Assembly: GCA_017590115.1 (NCBI GenBank)
Contig: JAGGNK010010225.1
Coordinates: 8,668,834 to 8,732,833 of the forward strand
Direction: 5' to 3'
DNA from: Montifringilla adamsi
Lineage: Eukaryota; Chordata; Aves; Passeriformes; Passeridae
Length of the DNA: 64,000 bases
The notes beneath the pieces are model-generated. The model worked only from the letters and a program-made list of their open reading frames with translations. It searched no databases and had not been told where the DNA came from. Each line of letters starts with the position of its first letter. Position 1 is the first letter of the stretch. Shown here one piece after another: positions 1-12,200 of this stretch. A program made the position numbers and the translations under genes.

Positions 1-1612
1 AGGCACACATCCTCTCCAACAAGCACATCTGCTGGCTAAAAAGGCACCAGAGAAGGAGGATAAACACATTGCTCGGTCGTCAGGGGTTAACACCAGGAAG
101 GTCAAAGGCCAGCTACAGCTGAATCAGCCAGCTAGGCAAAGGGAAACAAGAAGGGCTTCTGCAAGCAATGCCAGCAGCAAAAGGAAGTTCAGGGGAAATG
201 TAAGCCCAGAGATTACTGGAGCAGAATCACAACATGGAAAAACTTGCTTCCAGACCCCTTCATGGACCACTACAGTTTTAGAAAGTTTGGGCAGTTGACA
301 GTTTGTAAGTAATTGGTTAGGGACTCATCAGCAAAATTCAATGTATTTATTCAAACACCTGGGACTGGAGTGGATTCATCCAGGGGTGCCAAAAGAGTTG
401 GCTGATGTGATTGTGTGGCCATTATTGTATGAGAAAATGCACATGATCAGAGTAAGTCCCCAGAGTTGGAAAAAGACTGATATGCCTATTTTAAGAAAAG
501 CAAGAAGGAGGACCAAGAGAACAACAGGTTGGTCAGCCTCATCTCAGTCCTTGTACAGGCAGGAAATATATTCCTGGGAGTTGACTTCCAGCCAATCAAA
601 AAGACTCAACACAGGCAGACCATGCTTCATGGAGCTGACTGACTCTGTAACAAAAATAACAAGGTCTGGGGATGAGGAGAGAGAAAGAGATACAATATAT
701 CTCTGCCTATTACACTTTTTGATATTGTGACTCTCCCATACTTCAGAGTTGAGGAAGTAAGGGCTAGAAGAAGAGATTTCCTGGGTCTGTTGAAAACTGG
801 TGGTTGGACTGACAGTCCTGAAGGGACTTTACAACTGCTCTGGTAATCAGCAGTGTAGCAGCGCAGTATCAGTAGCAGGCTGATATTGTTCAATATCTTC
901 ATCAACTGCTTGAGTGATAAAACAGACCCCTCAGCAACTTTGTGGACAATCGTAAATTACTTTTTAGCTCAATCTTTCCCTGAGAGATTCAGCTGAGAAT
1001 CCAATGAGGTCCCAATTATCCTTAAACTGAGGACTGGGACAACAGAAACTCCATCATGTTCAACTACAAGTGTGAAGTTTGGTTTCTGAGCAGACTAAAT
1101 CCATACATCAGTGAAGCCTGGAAATCGACTGCTTGTGTGGCAGCCCTGCTGAAATGACCTGGAGGTCATGGTGCACTCCAAATAAATAGGAACCAACAGT
1201 GTGCCTTCTTCACAAATAATACAAACACCACACAGAAGGCATGTGACCCACAATGAAAGGTTAAGGGAGCTGGGCTTTGTTAGTGTGGCAAAGGGAAGGT
1301 CAAGAGGCAATCTAATAGCAGCCTACAGTGGTTTAAAGAGCTTCTGCCATGCTGACAGACCCAAATTCACTTTGGTAGTAGCAGAAATGCAACAAGAGGT
1401 AAATATCACAAACTACAGCTTGGATGCTTCAGATTTGACAAATGTGATTAACAAAATTCTAGGCTGTCCAGTGGGATGGTGCAACATTGATTCTTGGATG
1501 TTTTCAAGACTAAGCTGGACAAAGACCAGGTTCATCAGAGCTAGTGCTGAAAATGGTTTTGATTCAAGACTCCCAAAGGCCGCTTCCATCCAACTTTTTT
1601 ATGATTTAATGA
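1..1612 (+). mobile_element. Degraded CR1 LINE, reverse-transcriptase part to 3' end
   Basis: CR1 is the dominant non-LTR retrotransposon of birds. Recognisable decayed ORF2 text runs through the segment: about 80-200 (pattern of the endonuclease/RT linker), 341-560 (encoding IHPGVPKELADVI, then SWKK and a frame-broken counterpart of the CR1 KKGKKEDPGNYRPVSLTS motif), and 880-940 (the INCLSD/FNIF region). The terminal 3' part at about 1255-1612 ends in a diverged form of the CCTTCCAAC...ATGATTCTATGA tail. There are many stops and frameshifts, so it is an old dead copy. The 5' part is cut by the window edge. The subfamily cannot be named by eye. Confidence 0.8.
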
Positions 1613-1654
1613 AAAGATTATTGCCCAGCTCACTCACACAGCCCTCTTGCCAGA

Positions 1655-1745
1655 CCATAGAATTATAGAATCATTAAGGTTAGAAAAAAATGCACCAAGA
1701 TCGTCAAGTCCAACCTGAGACGCCTCGGCCCACATAAGTGCATCA
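1655..1745 (-). mobile_element. CR1 3'-end fragment, antisense
   Basis: The plus strand reads TAGAATCATTAAGGTTAGAA and then AGATCGTCAAGTCCAACC. This is the reverse complement of the avian CR1 3' terminus (GGTTGGACT...GATGATC...CCAACCTTAATGATTCTA). Similarity fades after about 1745. Its 3' end faces the 3' end of the neighbouring plus-strand CR1 with only about 40 bases between them. Confidence 0.65.
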
Positions 1746-3546
1746 GGTAGGGTTAAACACAGACATGTTTTCCAGGCAGCATAAATTAACCGAGCTTGTT
1801 TTGGATGGAACAAGGTCAGGAAACATCTTAAATAAGCATATCTGTGGGAAGATCTGAGAAAATAGTTACTTGCAGCACTACAGCCATGATAAGAAATTGA
1901 GGATGGGCTGGAATAAAAAGCTGCAACATGTTTCAGAGTTGGCAATAGCTGCTATGTAAGTAGCTGTACACTTCTTAGCTTCTGCCAGGATTTCTCTCTG
2001 TACACCAGAAACTTTACACCTTCCTTACCTCCCCATAGTGGCTCTACAAACAGCTGCAAGAAATTTCATGTCTTGTCCTCTTTTTTTCTGATTTCCAACC
2101 AAACAGACAGGTCCAGCTCACTGACTACACTTTTCAAACAGTGAAACTCATCACATCTGGAATTTAAAATTCATTACACTATATCCAAGTAGAAATTCCA
2201 ACCATGCTGACCTTTTTCCAACATCTCAGCCAAAGGTCTCCAATAAAAGCAATTTAAAAGCTGGCTAACACAATCCAATTAGCTGATTAGTCAAGATCCA
2301 ATGCATGTAAGTATACAGAGAGCAAAGCTAGTAAATGGTGTCATGACAGTGGGTAAAGAGGTAAGAACTGTCAAAACTTTAGCTAGAAGCTTCTGATGGT
2401 GTGACACTGGCAGAAATAAACCAGTGGCTGAAATCCTGTCAAAAGCCACAAAGAATAAATCGCAGACACACTGATGCTGTTTGACATATTCTTCCAAAGG
2501 TGATAAAACAAACACTATCTTTTGCTTGAATCTGCCATGAAATGATGGGTCAGACATGTAATTTATACTTATTTAAAACAGGTTAATCTGATCTACTTTC
2601 TACCACACTTTAGATACATCTGTGCTTTGAGACACCTGGACACAAACCCACTAGTTACTGGTAAGCTGGTCACCAAACTGGTTTGGTTCCTCTGTCAGGC
2701 CTCAGACTGTCCAAAGGCTATGTCTGGGCAGAGTGAGCACAACAAAATACTTCCAAGTGTTTGTCTCAACCTAGCCACCTAGAAGTTGTGCACCTAGGTC
2801 TCAGCTAGTAATTTAGGCTAGTTTAAGTACCAGCCCAAAGAGAATCTTCCAGGTGTGTTTGAGTTCTGTGCAAGACGGATGGAAATAAACCCCTCTTTCA
2901 CTCCCTTCTCCCACCAAGGGAGCTACATCTCTCCACTTCTGCCATGGGGAAGAAGCCATTTCAGAACACTCTGACGAGTAGTCCATAATGGGAGAAGTTT
3001 TGAGAGGATTTTCATCTCTACCTCTACAGCACAGAATCTGCTTAGGCGACTGTGTGCTGAAAGAAAAAAAATAGAAGATAAAGACAAGATAAAAATGTTG
3101 TTTAAATTTTTCAGCCTCTTGGAAATGTGATTCTGAAGCCAAGAATTTATCATCCAAGGTTAAGAAGAGATCCTGAACATGTTCATGCATTAAGGAGATG
3201 CAGAACACATATATGCATATGCACAACCTTATCTATGTTGCTCAGAGCAAGGTTGCACTTCCAATTCTCTAAAACTGAAATGCTGTTCCCCACATGAATT
3301 AAGAGAATTCTGATAGAGAAAAGACCTCAAAGGATCAGTTTCAAACTGATTTCAGAGGAGTTCAAAATTTGCCCTCAAGAGTTTTAATTTATGCGAAATC
3401 AATTTCCACATTACAAAAATTTTATATATATTTTGCTGTTGTTATGCATCAAACTTCCTATTAACATTAGGACCTCTAAAAAAATGCCAAAGGAACTGAA
3501 TGTATCTAATGTAAAGAAGAACCCCAAATACCTTCAGCAGCTCATA
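1746..3546. other. Intronic DNA, no gene seen
   Basis: AT-rich unique-looking sequence with frequent stops in all frames. A short segment at about 2770-2815 (CCACCTAGAAGTTG...GCACCTAGGTCTCAG) resembles the GCACCTAGG-type words of old amniote dispersed repeats, but is too short to classify. Confidence 0.6.
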
Positions 3547-3760
3547 CCCACTGTCTGTATTTTATAAATTAGATGTTGACTGTTATGTAGCTCTGCTTAA
3601 AAATAATCCATATCTGTACTCATTTCACCTAAGAATTCTTTCAACCCTATCAGACCCACTATATGCCTTTTATAAATTAGATGGTGGCCATTCTGTAGCT
3701 CTGCTAAAAATTATCTGCATCTGTACTTATTTCACCTAAGAATTATTTCAACCATATCTA
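3547..3760. repeat. Tandem duplication, two copies of about 107 bp
   Basis: Copy 1 (3547-3654) and copy 2 (3655-3760) align end to end. Each begins CCCACT and carries TTTATAAATTAGATG, TGTAGCTCTGCT, ATCTGTACT, and TTTCACCTAAGAATT in the same order and spacing. Differences are scattered substitutions and a few single-base indels, so the duplication is old. No coding frame is shared. Confidence 0.93.
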
Positions 3761-6700
3761 AAACAAAGGTAGGAAATGGGAAGAGAATTGTAAATAATTA
3801 AAATTATTTCTCTTGACAGAGAGACAGGAAATCACTGTTTTAGTTTCTAAATCCTGAGTTTAAGGACTTGCCTTCATGAGGAGCATTCACTCATTTTTTA
3901 GTGGACACAGACTTTACAAAGAAAATGGAAAAGGGTGACAGTAAATGGCAATTACCAACACCAAGTCTGATACCAGAACATGTTTTTTTATCAAATGAAT
4001 AGTGACAATAATTAAGTTTTACTTTTTCCTCTCATATGCTACTCATTTGTTGAAGATGCTCTCCTCTCCATTCCCAGGTCTGCAGAAGGTCAGGCTACCC
4101 TCACAAAGAAGGCTCTAGAAACTGGAGCTGTCACACAACCCATCAGAACCCACAAAGTCATTACCAAATGTTGGCCTTTCCCCAGACTGGATGCTTGGGG
4201 CTGGATTTGTGGCACAGTTTTAATTTTATTTTCCAAGAGGAATGCTTCAGTGAAATAAAATTCTCCTCCCTGTAGCTTATTCTGCAGGCCAGAGAGGAAA
4301 GTAAAAGGAAATGCGTAATTCTACTAAAGAGCCATTCAGCACTCAAAGCCCCACTAATGATAGGGAAGGAAATAGAAGATGATTCTAATTCGTGACCCTA
4401 ACTTAACTTTAAATGACTAGGACGGCAAAAATAAGAAAAATTACAAGCTGCTTCACTTGACACAGTTGACAGTACAACTCTGGAGCAAGAAAAAAATACA
4501 GAAAATAAAAAACTAGAGCACTGCATGTCATTTGGAATCAAATACCATGTATTACTGACAGCTTTCTTCTTCCAGACCCATCCAACATTTCTTGCTATGT
4601 CCTTCTTATTAGATATAACAGCCTTCTAGTCCTTTTCGCAGAGATCAGTGTGCAAGGGGCAGAGGTCAAGATGCAGAGTAGATACCATTAAAAGTCTGAC
4701 AAGGTACAGAATGTGAAAGACCATGAATTGCTCCCACAGCTGGTCATTTTCAGACCAGAGTATGGTTAAAATTGAGGGTATTTAGCACTTACCAAAACTA
4801 AAGCTGACTGCAAAAATATAGCACTGCATTTAATTACAGCACTCAGATCCTTCTGGGGGGGGTGCTAATGATCAGGTATTTTGTGCTTCAAGCTATGTCC
4901 CCCTCCCAGGAGGCATCAGCTGTACTCTCTCAATTGACCTTTTCCTGCAGCTACTTTTAAAGAAATGAAAAGGCCATATAGCTAAGCAAGAAAACCCCTC
5001 ATAACAATATAAAAAAAAAATTAAAATCACTATGGCTGCTGCACTGCTACCAAAGCATCTTTCTCATTCCTAAAATTAGTGCAGTAAATGTTACACCTCA
5101 AATTCCTATAATCTTCCCTGAAAGCCTCCTTCAGAAGAAAATGAATTCAGAATAAAGACTGACATTTTAAAAAGTTCTTGCAGCTGCTCTATCAATAATC
5201 AGTATATTTTTGTAGCCATTTAACCCTAAAATACCATTTGAAACATTTTAGTCTAACTCTTTGGAAAAGCCCATCTCCCTCCTACTTTCCTTTCTCCAAT
5301 CCTGAGATAATCCTTAAGCCATAAACTTTTAGAAAAATAGCATCACACACTTTGCACTGCATCCACATGGCTAATGCCATTCATTCAATTTAAGAAAAGC
5401 AAATAATTATTGGGAATTGCAAATAAAACTGTATTTTAACTCTTTCTCTCTTGGCTATTCAGCAATGTTTGCTTACCACTGTTTTCAGTATCATGTGTGT
5501 ACTAATTAGAAATGCTGCTTTACAAATAAAAGTGTTGTGACATGATAAGAGCTTTAAAAGACAAACATAAAATGTAAGACTTAGACAAGTTCGTGACTAA
5601 TTCTCATGAGTTTAACCATTGCATTACTTCAGCACTCCAACAGGTTGGTGTGTAGAGCTGGCACTCTAACTGTAATTGCATATAGGCTTCTTGTGGATGA
5701 GTTGCTACATTACTGTCTTCAGCCAAAGTGATCTGGTCATTTTATTAAGTTTCACCAGGCCTTGGACTTATTTTTTACACTATTTTTTGGAAATGTACCT
5801 TTTTTGAGACATGTTCTGTTTTGACTGGAAGAAATCAAGGGATAGACACTGCCACCATCACCTCACTATTTATTGTTTCTCACATTTAATCGAGTAGCTA
5901 ATTTCTACTTTGACTTTATCTTGTTTCTGTTTATGACTGTGACTCATTTTCTACTGAATTTAAAAAGCCTTTAGCACTCCATATCTCCTCTGTGGAGGAA
6001 TTTGTACGCTGTAATCTGGCTCTCCCTCAGATTACTTTATGACAAAATAAGCCTGATGTCTTTTTTACATTTATTGTATGAGACTCATTCATTACTCAGA
6101 CCCTATCTCTGGTGTGCCTCCTGTTTGCTGTTACCTTTTACAACTTCCTTTCTGAAGGAGATGAGAACTGACTCAGTACTCCAGAACCAGCTGTACCAGT
6201 GACATGCGTACTGGAAGTCATTGGTCTATTCCTGATAGTTACTGCCCTACTTACATGATCCCAAAGTTTATAAGCTCATTTTGTAAGAGCCTCTCTTGAG
6301 TTGTCTTCAAAAAAATACCCATTCACTGGGACACTGTAGCCCCATTCTGACACAGTCAATCAGATTTCACCCTTTAAAGCAGGAATTACTTTAGAGGTTT
6401 TTTGGGGTTGGTTCAGATAAGCATGCAGTTCTGCACAACCGCCTTGTCCTCATTATATACATCCACTAAAGACATCAGCAGCAATTTTGTGTACTTCAAG
6501 ATTATTGATCAAAGCTTCATTCCTCTACAACCCAAAGAGCCACAAACCCAATTCAGTCTTTATTCCTCGTAAGTACTTTCTGGTAAATGCCATATTACTT
6601 TTCAAACCCATTCGTATCACCACACTATCATCTGTTTCACATTGAAATTACACTGAAAAAAATCTGCAGAAAATCAGCAAGGAAGCACCAGTAGAGCCAA

Positions 6701-9150
6701 TCTTGTTTCATTCCAGCTTTTTTTTCATCACTCAGGCATTTTGAAAAGCCACAAAAAAAAGCAGAGCTCATCAACACTCAAGTGACTCAACTGTCACAGA
6801 ACATAAAGCAAAACCAGGGAGAAAGAGAAATGCAACTGTGATGCATTGAAACAACAGCAGAAACTGCCAGTGCCACAACTTTCACAACAGATTAACTGTG
6901 AAGTTTTACTGCAGCTAAAAGCACATTGTGTGGGAAGACTGACCAGATTCGTCTTAGTATTCTGTAACCTTGAAAATGAGGATTTTGCAAATCCTTATGG
7001 TCACAAAACCACAGAGAGTGCACCATTCATATTATCCAACACAGGTATATTAAAAAAAAATTCTAATCCATTATGTAGCATTGCAAACAAGTTACTAAAG
7101 GAGTGGCAAAACTTAAAAGCCCATCAACAAATACATGATTGATAGAAAGAGTAACTCTTCACTTTACTCCTTAGCTGGTAAGACTTAACTAGGAGTTAGT
7201 CAAGGGCTTCTCTCCATCTTAAGGACTAGAGATTGTTAAAAGCTTCTGACAATCCCATAGACTTCAAACATCTAAAATTTTTCTTTCCCATCTAAATAGC
7301 GTCTTAAGGCTACAAGTGTTTTACTTGTCTTAAGGCTCACATTATCAGCTGCATTCTCAAAAACAAGGGTTACAATTTGGGACTTACCAATGTGGGGGAG
7401 GCCATGGAAGGGATTTAAGAGTTTGGTTTGTTAAATTTAGGAGCAAAGCATAACTGCATAGCTGGCAGTCAGGGGAGCATGAGAGGAGAGTACAGGGGAC
7501 TGCTTTGAAGCAAAGGAGCACTGAAGACCAAAGAAACTGCAGCTGCAGATACTGGGGAGAAGCACAAGGTGAGGAGGTGAATGCTACAAACCCACAGCAA
7601 ACCAGGTTTCATTGCAGTTCTGCCCATGGAAGAACTTGCTCTTGATCATGATGATTGCTCAATTGAGGAAGTATTATATTCATGCTCTCTGGTGCCAGGC
7701 ATAACTGTACATCTAGCCAAAGACTCCATTCATTGTCCTTTTATTCCTGCAATTTTGAATCATCTCCGCCTTTGCATATTCATGCCTAAGCCTGCAATTA
7801 ACCTGCCAGCCATGTTACTCACAGGTAGAAATTGCCAGGTTCCTTTCTTACTATTTATTCATTTTTGTTTTGGCAATGGAGATAGGGTAAATACATATAA
7901 ACTTACATGGTATTCTATATGCTCTCTAGCCTGTACCCTATTACTAAGAGCAAATGATCTTATCACACTTGGATACAAAGCCAACATCCTGTGAGAGAAC
8001 AGCATATCTGAATCAGATACTAAAAGACATTTAAGGCTGTCTTAAACTTTGGAACCAAATAAAAGGAAGAACAACATGCAAATCTTTTACCAAATGGTCT
8101 GTGTTATAAAGAATTAGTGTTTACTAAGCAAAATACATGTAAATACTTGTGTTTAGGTATCAAGTATTAAAAATGAAGTTTTCTGCAGGGTCTGTGTTCC
8201 TATCAGCATCAACACAATGCCAACTGCTCATACTTCTCAAATACTAAGAATATGTCAGTGCGAATTTGAGGTTAGCTGGAGCATTGTCCCTGTTTTGAAG
8301 AGATAGAGATTCTGAGTCCTAACTTTCCATCTTTAGTGACTTTCAACCGGGTGTTCTTGGAGTACCAAGCTGCTCACCTAAAATTTGTATAGACTGATCA
8401 TCAGTTGTTACTGAAGTCGCTGATTTATGTCACATTTTCATCTCATTTTTGTGAAGTAAAACCTCCACATATCTATTCAGTGCTTAGCACTGAGGCTTTC
8501 TGTTACATGCCCATGACCCTAAAAGTTCAATTGCTTATTTATCCTGAATACTCATGCAACAGAGTCCCTGCAGGCTTTCCAACTGCCTCACCTGGGATGT
8601 TCCACACCACCAAAAAGTATACTTACAGTCTTCAAAATGTATTCTCTGCTTAGCTTTGATTCTCTTCAAGCTTGTATTTCAGTCATTTTGAATTACTGGG
8701 GACACAGTCTTGCAGTGAGGTGATTTGAAAGGTACACGTAAGGTAACAACAGGTTTTTGCATTATCAATGAACATTTTGCCTACAACCCCAACAACATTC
8801 TCATAAATCTTATTGCCACACAGAGTTGAAAGAACCTGAATGCCTGTGTTATATGCAGACTAACATTATGATGTGCAGACTGAAAACAAAGAACAGCTTC
8901 AAACAACCACACTGCCGGAGGTAAAGAAGGCAGAGGGAGGCTCCTCTTGCACCAAAGCAGCTTTGAAGCTAGCAGCATCAGTGGCAGGTCTAGACTAGCA
9001 TCAAGCCCATAAAGTAAACAAAAAACTTGTAGGTAAAATTTGGGATTATCACCCTTACAGTGTCTCTTAAAACAATTGCTTCATTGTTGATACACTCCAT
9101 GGCTTACAGAATCACAACTCCTATTAAAAATTCTCACGTGTAATGTAAGC
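3761..9150. other. Intronic DNA, no gene seen
   Basis: AT-rich sequence without recognisable exons or intact mobile elements. Local features are a G8 run at about 4856-4863 and scattered A- or T-runs of ten or fewer. Open frames of up to about 137 codons (for example 7581-7994) have no family resemblance and look like chance. Confidence 0.6.
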
Positions 9151-9205
9151 AAAAAAAAAAAAAATAAAGGAAGCATTATATATATATATAGAGAGAGAGA
9201 GAGAG
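9151..9205. repeat. Simple repeats: poly(A), (AT)n, (GA)n
   Basis: A run of 14 A at 9151-9164 is followed by AAGGAAGC, then an AT-dinucleotide run (about 9176-9190) abutting eight GA units (9191-9205). The compound dinucleotide repeat is likely polymorphic. Confidence 0.95.
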
Positions 9206-12200
9206 CAATTAATAGCTCTGGGTTGGCTATTTCACAACACTTTCACATCTGATTTCTCAAAGTCATCTAGTCATATTTTGCTTCCTTATAATAGACATTA
9301 TAAGAAATTATAGACTTAAATGTAAGTGATAGCTGGGACATGGGATTGAAGTCAATCTATTGCTAAAAGTGTTGTCCTGACTGCATTGCAAAGAGGGTGG
9401 GAAACAAAAAACTTCACCTCTCCAGTTAACACCATACAGAGGGGTAAATGAGAATTGGAATGGCCTAGTTTCATCATGTTATTATAATACAGATTACGCA
9501 GATTTTAAATTTTAAACCACAAATGAAGCATTTATTTCCATTTCTCATGTCCAATAAAGAAAATTACTTAGGAGTACTTGGGGATTTGTCATGATCTTGG
9601 CATCTTGTGCAAGAGACCCATGGTAGTTATACTGTTGTGGCTTCTCATACTATCCAAAAATAGCAAGCAGGTCCCTCAGTAAATCACCCCTGAGCACAGG
9701 ATGAAGCCATGCCAAACTGTTCTCAGTTAGGCTGTTGAATCTGGAATGCCTGATTAAGCTGATGCTTCTGCTCAGAGATGGGAAACCACTGATTTCTTTC
9801 TGCTCAATTTTTAAGCACAACAGTATATATGAATTATATTTTAAGCAACTTGTATGGTACAAAATATGCGATGAACTCCAAATTATTTTTTTTTAAAAAG
9901 TTCAAATTTGTCATTTTAAGTTTGCATTAACAGCCTCTTCCCGGCGAAAATTTTGTTAATATTGAAGTTGATTATACCAGGCTCATTCCTTAAGGCATTT
10001 GTCTGAACTTATGGAATAAATACATTTAACATAAAAGTCACTTTCCACAGCATGCAAATGTACGTTACTGTATAAAACAATCAGGTCTTCTTTCATTAAA
10101 AGGAAGATAGAGTCTAACACACCCAGTTCTAAGAGGTTGTCTAAAGACAATCTTCAGAAAGGACCTTTCTATTTTGAAATGCAACACTCTTTGTCTCTGA
10201 ACTCTGTCTGCTTTATACCTTTTTCCATTTCCCAGTGTTACCCACCACTCTACCAATTATGCTCAAAAAGCTGGAGGCACTTCCTGTCTCTTCCCTTGTC
10301 CAAGCCATGTCCATACAGTGCTACTTCACATATCTAGGGCTGTCTCCTAGAACAAGACAAAAATTGTTCTTCAAATCCCACGAGCTCTTGTCTGGATTGC
10401 TTATCTGTTTAACAGGTCAGCGACGTTGTCTGCAGGTCTAACTAGATCATATGAGGAAAGAATGAATAAACATAATGATTTCTGAAGTGCCCTGGGGTCT
10501 CCACTGCTCTGGATGGACAATCCTAACAACTTCTCTTGGACTTCTGTCGTCTAACAGTATTTAAACTTGCTATTGGATAAATGTTCTCTGAAATCACTGT
10601 ATTTTTTCATACATGAAATTACTTAGTTACATCAAGCCCAACAAACATCGTTCCCAAGAGTAAATTTGCCAAGAAAGGATAAGTCCAAAACCTAAATACC
10701 ATCCATGTGAACTAGACAGCTTGCCTTAGCCAGCAGCTCGCTAACCTCATTCTAATTCTGAGGATGCCAATGATGACTGCAGCTTTCCACAGACCTTCAG
10801 TGTTTTCTCTCAGTGGAGATCTGATTCCGTGTTTTATGTACTTGGCCTGCAATAAGATCTGTGCAGAATGGTTCTGATGTATATTCCTTGCACTCCCAAA
10901 CCTCCTACTGCCGTTCACAGTCACTCCTGGAGTACAATCAACACAGGAGCCATTTCTAAACAGTATCTTAACACACAAAATCATATTTTCCATGGGTAAA
11001 TAATACACAGCTTGTGCATGTGAGGAGAAGTCTCAAAATATTCCTTGGTTTCAGCCTCATTTTTGAAAAGCCTGAAGCATTTGGTAAATAATGTCTTTCC
11101 TCAGCTGCAGAATTATGATTCTGAAGCCACACTGTACAGTTCATGCCCAGCTGGTTTTTCTGAGCAGAAGGCAAATGGGAACCAGAAATTGCATGAAAAG
11201 CAATCTTTTACCTTTAAAAATGGTGCTTTAACACCCTTAACCTTGACTATCTCTTGTTACCATGTATGCCAACAAAAGCAAATTTTGTTCTACACAGGAC
11301 ATAGACTGAGTCAGATTTACCATTTTCAGGTAAATGGTGGTTTATGGGATGAGGTTCCCAATCCCAGCTTGAACATTATGGGCAGTTTGGCAATAAAACA
11401 TCAGACTATAAACATGGCTAGTCAAGAAAATAGACATGCATGTAAAAATATTTATAAACAAAGCTAGAAAACCACACCTTCCAAGTTCTGTTTTTCTGTG
11501 AAATATTTAATCATTACCCATTTACAAAACAGGATACGAACAGTTTAAGAGGGGAGTGAAAGCGTGTGGGGCTGCACATGATCATTTCCTGTTGGGCTTC
11601 ACCAGCTACTTCTGTGACCTGTGCTAATCAACAATCAGAGATAGGAAATGCCTTTCAGAAGTGTTCCACTACACAGAACTCAAGGCAGAATTTTAATAAC
11701 ACAACCCACAACAAAGGTATTTATCCTGGATTCCAATATTTTGTGAGGGTCCTCAATATCACTAAAAGTTTATGCTTTTCTACTACATGAGATTTCTAGT
11801 TTTATAGAATTTCTTTACTTACTGAAGTCTTCATAAAAATTATGAACTTTGAACCCTTGGCTCCTCTGGATGTAGAAAATATTTTCATCTGATAATTAAA
11901 TTTCAGTAAACTGAATATGTTTCTGAAGAATCTTTTCATTATGGAAGATTTTCCCTTCAGAATTTAATCAGTAATTTGCATTGGACAATTACTACTGTAG
12001 TATGCACTATTACTACTATATTATCTTCTTAAACAAGTAGGAGACATACACATATACACATGGGGCACACATTTTAATCCATACTTTCAAATTTGATTTG
12101 AAAGCTTTTTTTTTTTTACCAAGAAAGAAAAAGCAAACATCCCAGCATCCCAGGAAGTGGCATGTAGCTTTTTTTCTCTTGGATAAGATGATTTTTTTTT

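Noticed and set aside
341..730. 129-codon ORF as a host gene
   Set aside because: It contains decayed CR1 reverse-transcriptase text (ELADVI, SWKK) and is part of the CR1 remnant.
1201..1668. 155-codon ORF as a host gene
   Set aside because: The frame lies over the 3' region of the same degraded CR1 and runs into the antisense CR1 tail.
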